DNA of 64,000 nt from Rhodothermales bacterium. GTDB lineage: Bacteria > Bacteroidota > Rhodothermia > Rhodothermales > JANQRZ01. Below are positions 9,234-16,860 of the stretch, in pieces. The notes under the pieces were generated by a model. The model had not been told where the DNA came from. It did not search any database and was given only the letters and a program-made list of their open reading frames with translations. The position numbers and the translations under genes are program-made. The stretch's first letter is position 1; every line of letters starts with the position of its first letter. The stretch is from positions 91,960 to 155,959 of the forward strand of contig JBDUXZ010000011.1 in NCBI GenBank assembly GCA_039944855.1. The letters run 5' to 3'.

Positions 9234-9260
9234 GGGTGCGGTTCGTTAGGGGTGGAGAAA

Positions 9261-9305
9261 ACAAAAAAGGCCGACACGCGACGCCGGGGCGTCGGATGTC
9301 GGCCT
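9261..9305 (-). terminator. Intrinsic terminator of the antiporter/carbonic anhydrase operon
   Basis: AGGCCGACA (9268-9276) pairs with TGTCGGCCT (9297-9305), with an inner CGACGCC/GCGTCG stem. Read on the minus strand the stem is followed by TTTTTTGTTTT. It lies 110 nt after the stop of the MpsC-like gene. Confidence 0.88.
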
Positions 9306-9414
9306 ACGGTCACCGCGTCCGGTCTCTGACCGTGCGCGCTGCGGGTGTGCCGTGTACGATGTCGTGCTCGGAGATCGGACCCGCCTGAGGCGCTTCCCTA
9401 CTCCGAGCGGGGGG

Positions 9415-9783
9415 CTATACCTCGTCGAATAGCGGCTGTTCCAGCCCGAAGACGAAAACGCGCTCGCCCGTCCGCGTGCTGATGTCGGTGTGCATCGAGA
9501 CGACGGGCACGCCGACTTCGGCCTCGACGAGGCGGGCGAGCGCGGCGTCGGAGCCCTCGATCAGGCGCGAGCGCACCTGCTTGATGAGCTCGACGCCGCC
9601 GGGTTCGAGGCTGAGCTGCTGCTCGGCCGTGCTCAGAATCCCCTTCATCCGCACGAGGACGAGGTCCTGCACGACGAAGGTGCGGGCTTCCCGAGGCCCG
9701 CGCCCCAGGAAGTCCCGCTCGAACTGCGTGAGCGCCGCCGTGACGGCCGCCTCGACCTGCCCTTTCGTCTTCGGTGCTGGCAT
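9415..9783 (-). CDS. MpsC-family (DUF2294) protein
   Basis: 122 residues. It matches the DUF2294 pattern: the GRGP motif (LGRGPREARTFVVQDLVLVRMKG), then LSTAEQQLS, VRSRLIEG and a C-terminal VEAEVGVPVVSMHTDIS...VFVFGLE. The family is named MpsC after a membrane-potential-generating system, where MpsAB-type proteins supply bicarbonate and cation; its own biochemistry is unclear. It follows the carbonic anhydrase after only 8 nt, so both are cotranscribed, and a terminator follows. The neighbourhood (carbonic anhydrase, NhaA, CPA2 antiporter) fits a role in Na+/bicarbonate balance, which is inference from context. Confidence 0.75.
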   Translation of the reverse strand: MPAPKTKGQVEAAVTAALTQFERDFLGRGPREARTFVVQDLVLVRMKGILSTAEQQLSLEPGGVELIKQVRSRLIEGSDAALARLVEAEVGVPVVSMHTDISTRTGERVFVFGLEQPLFDEV

Positions 9784-9791
9784 GGTCCGGG

Positions 9792-10538
9792 TCAGTCCGC
9801 GTTGATCGTCTCGGCCGTGATCATCGAGTCCTCGAAGAACATGACCTCGCCCGTCGCCACGTCATGCATGGCGCCGACGACGATGAGCTTGCCTTCCTCG
9901 ACGAGCCCGTACATCACCGGGCTCCGCTCGACCATGTTGCGGACGGTCATCTCCACGTTCTCGTGCGCGACGGCCTGCACGAACGTGGGGTTGCTCGACG
10001 TGTACGGCCCGGCCACGTCGTCGCGCACGGCGTAGACGGCCGGAGCGATGTTGGCGAGCGTGCTCGTGAGGTTGCCGAGCTCGACGTGGTCGCACGCGCC
10101 TTTCACGGCACCGCACTCGGTGTGGCCGAGGACCACGATCACCTTCGAGCCGGCCGCGGCCGTCGCGAACTCGAGCGAGCCGAGGATGTCGGTGTTGACG
10201 AAGTTGCCGGCCACGCGCGCCGAGAAGATGTCGCCGACGCCCTTGTCGAAGATGATCTCGTGGGGGACGCGGCTGTCGATGCAGCCGAGGATAGAGGCCA
10301 TCGGATACTGCCCGCCGGCCGTCTGGCGGACCTGGGCGAGGAAATCACGCTCGACCGACTCACCGGCGAGGAACCGCTGGTTGCCGTCTTTGAGGAGCTG
10401 GAGCACTTCCATCGGCGTGAGCGCCGCCTGCGTCTCCGCCGTCAGCGGAGCGGTGAGGTCGCGCTCCTGCGCCGAGGCGGGCGCGGCGAGGAAGAGGACC
10501 GCGAGGGCGAGGGCAGAAAAAGAGAAAGTGGTTCGCAT
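9792..10538 (-). CDS. Exported beta-carbonic anhydrase
   Basis: 248 residues with a Sec signal peptide (cleavage likely after ASA23), so the enzyme works in the periplasm or beyond. It interconverts CO2 and bicarbonate. The zinc ligands are visible: Cys86 in the CIDSR motif with the Asp88/Arg90 dyad, and His139 and Cys142 in HTECGA. The order SRV, ARVAGNFVNTDILGSLEFA and GHTECGAVKGA is that of beta-class enzymes. Most beta enzymes are cytoplasmic, so the signal peptide is notable though not unique. It sits between nhaA (85 nt upstream) and the MpsC-like gene (8 nt downstream). Confidence 0.93.
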   Translation of the reverse strand: MRTTFSFSALALAVLFLAAPASAQERDLTAPLTAETQAALTPMEVLQLLKDGNQRFLAGESVERDFLAQVRQTAGGQYPMASILGCIDSRVPHEIIFDKGVGDIFSARVAGNFVNTDILGSLEFATAAAGSKVIVVLGHTECGAVKGACDHVELGNLTSTLANIAPAVYAVRDDVAGPYTSSNPTFVQAVAHENVEMTVRNMVERSPVMYGLVEEGKLIVVGAMHDVATGEVMFFEDSMITAETINAD

Positions 10539-10623
10539 GAGGGTAAAGGGTGTTGGGTTGTGAAGGGTGTAGAGAACGCCGGCCGTGCCCGCCCGAGTCG
10601 GCGGGCGGCCGGTTTGTGGGAGA

Positions 10624-11997
10624 TCAAGCGGCCGGCTCCGCCTCGAGCCGTCGGCCGGGCGCCGCCGCGGTCGCGGTCGGCGGGGCGGACCGCACGAGGA
10701 GCACCCAGCCGATAAGGCCGGAGATGAGCGAGCCTACGAGGATGCCGAGCTTGGCGCTGTCGAGCAGCGCCGCCTGGCCGGGGAAGGCTAGCGTCGCGAT
10801 GAAAATCGACATCGTGAAGCCGATGCCGCAGAGCGCGCTGATGCCGACGACCTGCCGCCACGTCGCGCCCGCCGGGAGCGTCGCGAGGCCGCTCTTGACG
10901 GCGATCCACGCGCAGAGCGTGATCCCGATCGGCTTGCCGACGACGAGGCCGAGCACGATGCCGAGCGTCACCGGGCTCGCGAAGAGCTCGGCGAACCCGC
11001 CCGTGACGGCGACGCCAGCGTTCGCGAGCGCGAAAATCGGGATGATGAAGAAGGCGACGGGCTTGTGGAGGCCGTGCTCCAGCCGCGCGAGCGGCGTCTC
11101 CGCCGCCTCGCAGGCGTTCTCGAGCGCGAAGATCGCGTTCTGCTGCTGGAGCGTCGGCTCGGCCTCGCCCGGCTGCACGTCCTCGGCGAACGAGCGGAGG
11201 TACTCCCGCGCGCGGTCGAGGAAGTCCGGCGCGTCGAGCCGCCGGTGGACGGGGATCGTGAGGGCGAGGAGCACGCCGGCGACGGTCGCGTGGACGCCCG
11301 ACTTCAGGAACGCCAGCCACAGCCCGAGCCCGAGGATCATGTACACCGCCGTCTTCATCACGCCGAGCCGGTTGAGCACGACGAGCGCGGCGAGGAAGCC
11401 GCCCGCCCACATCAGCGCGACGGTCGACACCTCGGCCGTGTAAAAGAGCGCGATGACGAGCACGGCGCCGAGATCGTCGACGATCGCGAGCGCGGTGAGG
11501 AACACCTTGAGCGCGAGCGGGACGCGGGGGCCGAGGAGCGCGAGCACGCCGAGCGCGAACGCGATGTCCGTCGCCATCGGAATCCCCCAGCCGCTGATGC
11601 CGACGCCACCCGCGTTGAGCAGGACGTAGGCGAGCGCGGGCACGGCCATCCCGCCGAACGCGGCGGCCACGGCGAGCGCGGCGCTCTTCGGGTTCGACAG
11701 CTCGCCGCCGAGCACTTCGCGCTTGATCTCCAGCCCGACGAGCAGGAAGAAAATCGCCATGAGCCCGTCGTTGATCCACAGCAGCAGCGCTTTCGAGATC
11801 ACGAACGAGCCCGCGCCGACCGTCACGGTCGTCTGCCACACGTCGAAGTACGACGCGGCGAACGGGCTGTTGGCCCACGCGAAGGCGACGACGGCGCAGA
11901 CCAACAGCAGGATGCCGCCGGCGGCCTCGGCGCGGAAGAACGCCTGCAGCGGCCCGATGATCGGGTGGGAGGACTTAGGGGACAATGGAGTAGCCAT
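10624..11997 (-). CDS. nhaA: Na+/H+ antiporter NhaA
   Basis: 457 residues with about a dozen hydrophobic segments. It extrudes Na+ in exchange for H+ across the inner membrane. Key motifs: GIPMATDIAFALGVLALLG (Asp144, counterpart of E. coli Asp133) and AIVDDLGAVLVIALFY (Asp174-Asp175, counterparts of Asp163-164). FRAEAAGGILLL near the N-terminus and the C-terminal GKPIGI and GIGFTMSIFIATLAF segments are also typical. The loop around residues 265-290 is longer than in E. coli. It follows the CPA2-EIIA gene by 33 nt and precedes the carbonic anhydrase, so these probably form one transcript ending at 9261. Confidence 0.95.
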   Translation of the reverse strand: MATPLSPKSSHPIIGPLQAFFRAEAAGGILLLVCAVVAFAWANSPFAASYFDVWQTTVTVGAGSFVISKALLLWINDGLMAIFFLLVGLEIKREVLGGELSNPKSAALAVAAAFGGMAVPALAYVLLNAGGVGISGWGIPMATDIAFALGVLALLGPRVPLALKVFLTALAIVDDLGAVLVIALFYTAEVSTVALMWAGGFLAALVVLNRLGVMKTAVYMILGLGLWLAFLKSGVHATVAGVLLALTIPVHRRLDAPDFLDRAREYLRSFAEDVQPGEAEPTLQQQNAIFALENACEAAETPLARLEHGLHKPVAFFIIPIFALANAGVAVTGGFAELFASPVTLGIVLGLVVGKPIGITLCAWIAVKSGLATLPAGATWRQVVGISALCGIGFTMSIFIATLAFPGQAALLDSAKLGILVGSLISGLIGWVLLVRSAPPTATAAAPGRRLEAEPAA

Positions 11998-12030
11998 ATC
12001 GATACAGGAGAGCGTCGGGAGGAAGGGACG

Positions 12031-14310
12031 TTAGTTGCGGCTCGGAGCGAGGTCGGGCGGCGCGTCGAGCAGGCGGCGGCGTGGGGCGTCGAGGACGAGC
12101 CGGCGCAGCGCGGCCGCGTCGGAGGCGGCGAGCCAGCGCCGCTCGAAGTCGCCGGACTGCACGACCTGGGCGATCGCCGAGAGCGTGCGGAGGTGGCGCG
12201 AGCGGGCGTCCGGCGCGGCGACGATCACGAACGCCGCACGGACCGGCTCCTCGTGGTTCGGGAAGAGGATGCCCTCGCGGCAGCGGACGACGGCGAGGAC
12301 GAAGGTCCCGCGCCCGCTCATGCGGACGTGCGGGATCGCGAGGCCCGGCAGGATGACCGTGCTGTTCGTCGTCTCCCGGCTGATGAGCCGCTCCATCAGC
12401 CGCTCCGGCTTGGTCCCGACGGCTGGTGCTAGCTCGCCAGACACGACCTTCGCGAAGTCGGCGATCGAGAGCGGGCCGTCGAGGTCGAGCACCGGCGCCT
12501 CGGCGATGAGACGGTGGAAATCGTCGAGCGGCTCGGCGTGGTGGCGGAGGACGTAGACGGCGTCGCCGGGGCGGAGCGCGCCGCCGCTGTGGGCGGGCGC
12601 GGCCACGCCGCCGCGGACAACGACGAGCGGGAGCCAGTCTTTCCCCTGTGCGGTGGCGAGCGCGGCCAGCGTCGTCGCTTCTTCGACGGCGTGCGGCTCC
12701 ACGGCCGTCTCGCCCCCGGCGATGCGGAGGTCCCACGCATCGATCCGTGTCGGCCCGCCGAAGAGGGTCTGCGCGCCGAGGTGGGCGGCGAGCTCGTCGT
12801 GCGGCGTCCGCGCCTCGTTCCGGTCGAGGACGTAGATGTCCGGCACGGCGAACGTCTCGCGGGCGAGGCGGGCCGCGAGGACGTCGACCTCGGGGTTCCG
12901 CGTGAGGGCGACGAGGGCGCCGGCGTGGGCGGCCTCGGCCTGGCTCAGCACGCGCTCGTCGAGGGCGCTGCCGCGGATCGCGCGGAGCCCCTCGCGCTCG
13001 GCGGCGGCGACGTGGGCCGCGCTGCTGTCCACGATCCGCACGTCGGCGCCGTGCTCGCCGAGGACGCGGGCCAGCAGCCGCGCCGTCGGCCCGCCGCCGA
13101 CGATGACGGTCCCGCTCCGCTCCTCGCGCGAGCGCTCGAGCTCGCCGCGCCCGCGCAGCCACGCCACGCCCCACTTCAGCGTCACGGGCACGAGCGCCGT
13201 CGTCGCGATCGCCATGAAGACGAGGACGGAGAAGATGTCCTGCGAGATGAGCCCCATCGAGAGCGCGATCTGTGCGACGATGATCTCGACCGCGCCGCGC
13301 CCGTTCATCCCGAGCCCGATCGTCGTCCCCTCACGCCAGCCGTGGCCCGTCGGCAGATAAAACAGCGCGGTCCCGACGACTTTCCCAACGGACGCGAGCC
13401 CGACAAGCCCGAGCAGGAGGACGAGGTCCGTCCGGAAGATGTCGAGCGAGACGGCGAACCCGGCCGTCACGAAAAAGACGGGCGCGAGGAAGCCGATCGA
13501 CACGTCGCGGACGACGTGCATGATCTCTTGGGATAGCGAGCGGCCGAGCACGCTCTCTCGCAGGAAGAGCCCGGCGAGGAACGCCCCGAGGATGCCGTGC
13601 ATCCCGGCGAGGTGCGCGCCCTCGGCGTAGGCCAGCATCACGAGGAGGATGGCGGTGAACTTCGCCGTCCGGCTCGGCACGCGCTCCAGCCAGCGCCCGA
13701 GCGTGGGCAGCACTTTGAGCCCGACGAGCACGGCGAGCGCGAAGTAGCCCACGGCCCCGACGAGCACGGTCGCCAGCCGCTCCACCTCGAACGTCCCGCT
13801 CTCCGCCACGCCGAGCACGACGGCGAAGAGCACGAGCGAGACGGTGTCGGCGACGAGCGCGCCCGCCATCATCACGTGTGCGATCCGCGTGTCGAGCAAG
13901 TGCAAATCGACGAGGATGCGCGACTTCGTGGCGAGGCTCGTCACGCCCGCCGCGAGCCCGACGAACACGCCCGCGATCGGTGGGAAGCCGAGGGCGACGA
14001 CGAGGAGGTAGCACAGCACGAACGGCGTGATGAACCCGCCGACCGCCGCCAGAATCCCCCCTTTCGACGCCCGTCCCAGCTCGCCCGGGTCGATCTCCAT
14101 CCCGATGTAGAGCATCATCAGCAAGATGCCCACCTCCGCGATCACCGCGAGCGCCTCGCCCCCCTGCAGCAGCCCGAGGAGGGGCGGCCCGAGGGCGATA
14201 CCGGCGAGCAGCTCCCCGAGCACGGCGGGGTAGCCGAGCCGGCTGGCGATGAGGCCGGCGAGCCAGGCGACGACGAGGACGGCGAGGAGGTTCAGCAGGC
14301 TGAGTTCCAT
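12031..14310 (-). CDS. CPA2 cation:proton antiporter fused to RCK (TrkA-N) and PTS EIIA-like domains
   Basis: 759 residues. Residues 1-385 are a 12-13-helix Na+(K+)/H+ exchanger domain (GYPAVLGELLAGIALGPPLLG, GAFLAGLFLRES, GLGMNGRGAVEIIVA). From about 400 a Rossmann-type TrkA-N/RCK domain begins (TVIVGGGPTARLLARVLGEHGADVRIVD), followed by a TrkA-C-like part (WLPLVVVRGGVAAPAHSGGALRPGDAVYVL). The last 150 residues resemble a PTS EIIA type-2 domain, with the active-site histidine conserved at His661 in LPGLAIPHVRM. RCK domains gate such exchangers by nucleotide binding; the EIIA part could add control by phosphorylation, which is inference. It heads the nhaA operon. Confidence 0.88.
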   Translation of the reverse strand: MELSLLNLLAVLVVAWLAGLIASRLGYPAVLGELLAGIALGPPLLGLLQGGEALAVIAEVGILLMMLYIGMEIDPGELGRASKGGILAAVGGFITPFVLCYLLVVALGFPPIAGVFVGLAAGVTSLATKSRILVDLHLLDTRIAHVMMAGALVADTVSLVLFAVVLGVAESGTFEVERLATVLVGAVGYFALAVLVGLKVLPTLGRWLERVPSRTAKFTAILLVMLAYAEGAHLAGMHGILGAFLAGLFLRESVLGRSLSQEIMHVVRDVSIGFLAPVFFVTAGFAVSLDIFRTDLVLLLGLVGLASVGKVVGTALFYLPTGHGWREGTTIGLGMNGRGAVEIIVAQIALSMGLISQDIFSVLVFMAIATTALVPVTLKWGVAWLRGRGELERSREERSGTVIVGGGPTARLLARVLGEHGADVRIVDSSAAHVAAAEREGLRAIRGSALDERVLSQAEAAHAGALVALTRNPEVDVLAARLARETFAVPDIYVLDRNEARTPHDELAAHLGAQTLFGGPTRIDAWDLRIAGGETAVEPHAVEEATTLAALATAQGKDWLPLVVVRGGVAAPAHSGGALRPGDAVYVLRHHAEPLDDFHRLIAEAPVLDLDGPLSIADFAKVVSGELAPAVGTKPERLMERLISRETTNSTVILPGLAIPHVRMSGRGTFVLAVVRCREGILFPNHEEPVRAAFVIVAAPDARSRHLRTLSAIAQVVQSGDFERRWLAASDAAALRRLVLDAPRRRLLDAPPDLAPSRN

Positions 14311-14697
14311 GGTACGCGGTGAGTGGGAGGGGTAAATCCGGCCGGGGACCTCCGACCGACGCGTAGCCCGCCCAAACGTCGGGGCAGGGAGCCTCGCCGC
14401 ACCTCAGCGGCGAGAGGGCGTCCTCGTCCATGTACGGCGAGGAGGCCGAGCTAGGAAGCTAGCGGCTACGCAGACAGCGTAGCGTGTTCCAACGGCGTGC
14501 AACGCATCGCGAGCCACGCCATGCGCCCGCACACGGGGCGCAGCGTCGGAGGGAGCGGGATGTAGCAGTGCACGGTCATAGGGAGAACCCCGATGCGGGG
14601 TGGGTGATGGCTCGTGCACGCCCCCCGCCCGCGCCCGGTTGCAGCGCGAAGGTTATGTGAAGCCGATTTCACAGCCTCCACCCGGGCCGCTCCGGCT
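14311..14697. other. 387-nt intergenic region between two antiporter genes
   Basis: I see no convincing gene; the small frames here overlap each other on one strand. It holds a hairpin GCTACGC/GCGTAGC (14465-14471, 14477-14483), ACCCC/GGGGT (14587-14601), and GTGAAGCCGATTTCAC near 14658, a small inverted repeat downstream of the second antiporter gene. The promoter of the 14310 gene should lie in its left part. Confidence 0.5.
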
Positions 14698-16614
14698 TTA
14701 CCCCGCGAGCCGCAGCCGGACTTCGCCGAGGGAGTCCGGCGTCGCGACGAGCGTGACCTCGTCGCCGAGGTGGAGCACGGTGTGCCCGCTCGGCACGACG
14801 GCGCTCCCGTTCCGGCTGACTTCGAGGAACAGCACGTCGAGCGGGAGGCGGAGGTCGCGCAGCGGCACGCCGTCGAGGTCGGCGTTCGAGACGCGGAACT
14901 GCACGACGAGGCGGCCCGGCGCGCGGCGCAGCAAGAGCGCGGCCGACTGCGGCGCGCGGACGGCCTGCTCCAGCAGCGTCACCATCGCCGACGCCGGATC
15001 GACGACGAAGGCGCCGAGCTCCTCGAAGGCGCGCTCGTGGCGGCGGCCGGCGGGGCGGACGATCAGCCGCTCGATCCCGCGCCGCTCGTACGCGAAGCGG
15101 AGCGCGCGGAGGTTCGCCCCGTCGTCCGGCAGCAGCGTCACGACGGCGGCGGTCTCCTCGGTGATGAGGTCTTCGAGCACGGCCTCGTCCACGGCTGGGA
15201 TGTGGCGCTCGTCGACGTCCTCGGCCGCGAGGCGCCGGACGTGCTCGGCGTCGGGGTCGGCCATGATCACGTTCCAGCCCTGCCGGCCGAGCGAGCGCGC
15301 GAGCGCGACGGACTGCCCCTCCACGCCGAGGATGAGCACGCCGCGCGCCTCGTCGCCGGGCATGCCGCCGGGCAGGTGCGTCTCGCCGACGCGCTTGAGC
15401 ACGGACTTCAGGAAGATCGGCCCGAACACCTCGTTGAGCACGACGACGGAGATGATGAGCGTGGCGAAGGCGTTGCCGAGCTCGGGGAACTGCACGGCCA
15501 CCTCGCGCGCGAGCCCGAGCGCGATGCCCGCCTGCGTGATGTACGCCATCCACCCGAATCGCCGCACGACGGAGGGCTCGCCCGCGAGCGCCGCCCCCGC
15601 CGCCGCGCCGACCCCGATCCCGAGCATCCGCACGCCGAAGAGCACGGCCGCGATCGGCAGCGTCGCCCACAGCAGGTCGAGCTTGAGCGCGAGCCCGGTA
15701 ATCGTGAAGAACGCGACGTAGACGACCGGCCCGACGTCGTGGAGGATCCGGTCGAACTCGTCGCGGAAGCGCGAGAAGTTGGTGACGAGGAAGCCGCCGA
15801 TCATCGCGATGAGGAGCGGCTCGATGTAGATCTCGAACCCGAGCCGCGCCGTGCTCTCCGTCTTCACCCAGCCCGCGAGCGCATAGATCCCGTACCCGAT
15901 CCCGAGCACGAGCGCCGTCTTGACGAGGGCCGGCCACCGCTTCCCGAGCACGGCCTTGAGGAGCTGCCCCACGACCCAGCCGAGCCCGACCGCGAGCCCC
16001 AGATCCAGCACGAGGAGCGCGGCGAACGCCGGGCTGAGCGGCTCGCCCGTGAGGAGCGCGCCCGCCAGCGACGTCGCCACGGCGAAGAGCACGATGATGA
16101 CCACATCCATCAGCACGGTCACGCCGAGGGCCGTCCGCGTGAACGCCCCCCGCGCGCGGACCTCCTTGATGACGGCGATCGTTGAGGGCGGCGAGAGGGC
16201 GAGGAGGACGGCCGCGCCGAGGAGCGCCGTGGCGAGCCGCGCCGCCGGCGCCCAGTCGGCCGTGAACGGGAGCAGCGCCGTGAGGAGGTAGACCGCGACG
16301 GCGACGAGTACGAACGTCACCGCGAGGATGCCGCCCGCGCTGAAGAGGATGGGCCGGAGCCGCTGCCGCAGCTCTTTGAGGTAGAGCTCGCTGCCCGCCA
16401 CGAACGCGATGACCGCGAGCGCGATCTCGTCCACGAATCGGAGCGACTCCGCCGCGCTCGACGGCAGGAAGTCCAGCCCGAACGTCCCCACGAGCGCGCC
16501 CGCGAAGAGGTAGCCCGTGATCGTCGGGAGCCGCAGCCACTTGAACCCCTGCCCGATGAGGGCCGAGGCGAGGCAGATGACCGCGAAGGCGATCGTGTAT
16601 TCGAGCGTCTGCAT
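14698..16614 (-). CDS. CPA2 cation:proton antiporter with TrkA-N and TrkA-C domains
   Basis: 638 residues. About 12 membrane helices in residues 1-390 form a KefB/CPA2-type exchanger (LRLPTITGYLFAGALVG; ALSPPSTIAVIKEVRARG; FGWMAYITQAGIALGLAREV). An RCK domain follows (GVLILGVEGQSVALARSLGRQGWNVIMADPD), then a TrkA-C domain with LDGVPLRDLRLPLDVLFLEVSRNG. It is expected to exchange K+ or Na+ for protons under ligand control. Unlike its neighbour at 12031 it has no EIIA extension. It is transcribed alone: 387 nt separate it from the next gene and an exact -7 box lies at 16649-16656. Confidence 0.87.
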   Translation of the reverse strand: MQTLEYTIAFAVICLASALIGQGFKWLRLPTITGYLFAGALVGTFGLDFLPSSAAESLRFVDEIALAVIAFVAGSELYLKELRQRLRPILFSAGGILAVTFVLVAVAVYLLTALLPFTADWAPAARLATALLGAAVLLALSPPSTIAVIKEVRARGAFTRTALGVTVLMDVVIIVLFAVATSLAGALLTGEPLSPAFAALLVLDLGLAVGLGWVVGQLLKAVLGKRWPALVKTALVLGIGYGIYALAGWVKTESTARLGFEIYIEPLLIAMIGGFLVTNFSRFRDEFDRILHDVGPVVYVAFFTITGLALKLDLLWATLPIAAVLFGVRMLGIGVGAAAGAALAGEPSVVRRFGWMAYITQAGIALGLAREVAVQFPELGNAFATLIISVVVLNEVFGPIFLKSVLKRVGETHLPGGMPGDEARGVLILGVEGQSVALARSLGRQGWNVIMADPDAEHVRRLAAEDVDERHIPAVDEAVLEDLITEETAAVVTLLPDDGANLRALRFAYERRGIERLIVRPAGRRHERAFEELGAFVVDPASAMVTLLEQAVRAPQSAALLLRRAPGRLVVQFRVSNADLDGVPLRDLRLPLDVLFLEVSRNGSAVVPSGHTVLHLGDEVTLVATPDSLGEVRLRLAG

Positions 16615-16648
16615 GCGGTGCCGGATCGGGAGAGGGGACGGGCGGGGC

Positions 16649-16656
16649 CAAAGATA
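16649..16656 (-). promoter_or_regulatory. -7 box TATCTTTG upstream of the CPA2 antiporter gene
   Basis: On the minus strand the sequence is TATCTTTG, an exact match to the Bacteroidota TAnnTTTG box, 34 nt before the ATG at 16614. No clear TTTG box was found about 19 nt upstream. Confidence 0.5.
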
Positions 16657-16799
16657 GACGCCGGACCGCGAGCGGCGAGTGCCTAGCCGCCCGTTCCAGC
16701 GCCGTATGAAGCGGATTTCTCAAACGCCGGCCCCCGCCGCCACGCTTGCATTCGCTCGCAAGCTCGCTCATGCTTCACGGAGCGGGGGGTCCCACAACG

Positions 16800-16839
16800 C
16801 GACGCGCCCCCGGCTCACGGAGTAGCCGGGGGCGCGTCG
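16800..16839. terminator. Strong GC hairpin downstream of the acylase gene
   Basis: CGACGCGCCCCCGGCT (16800-16815) pairs perfectly over 16 bp with 16824-16839 around an 8-nt loop. It lies 22 nt after the stop of the minus-strand acylase gene. There is no long T-run on the exit side. Confidence 0.75.
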
Positions 16840-16860
16840 TGCATTTCAGGGCGCTCTCGG

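Noticed and set aside
14404..14681. Two overlapping small frames between the antiporter genes
   Set aside because: They overlap on the same strand, have no start context and match no domain; the region looks non-coding.
14658..16722. TGAAGCSGATTTC-like sequence on both sides of the second antiporter gene (14658 and 16707)
   Set aside because: About 14 of 16 positions match, but it is short and only twice present; I cannot separate it from chance.
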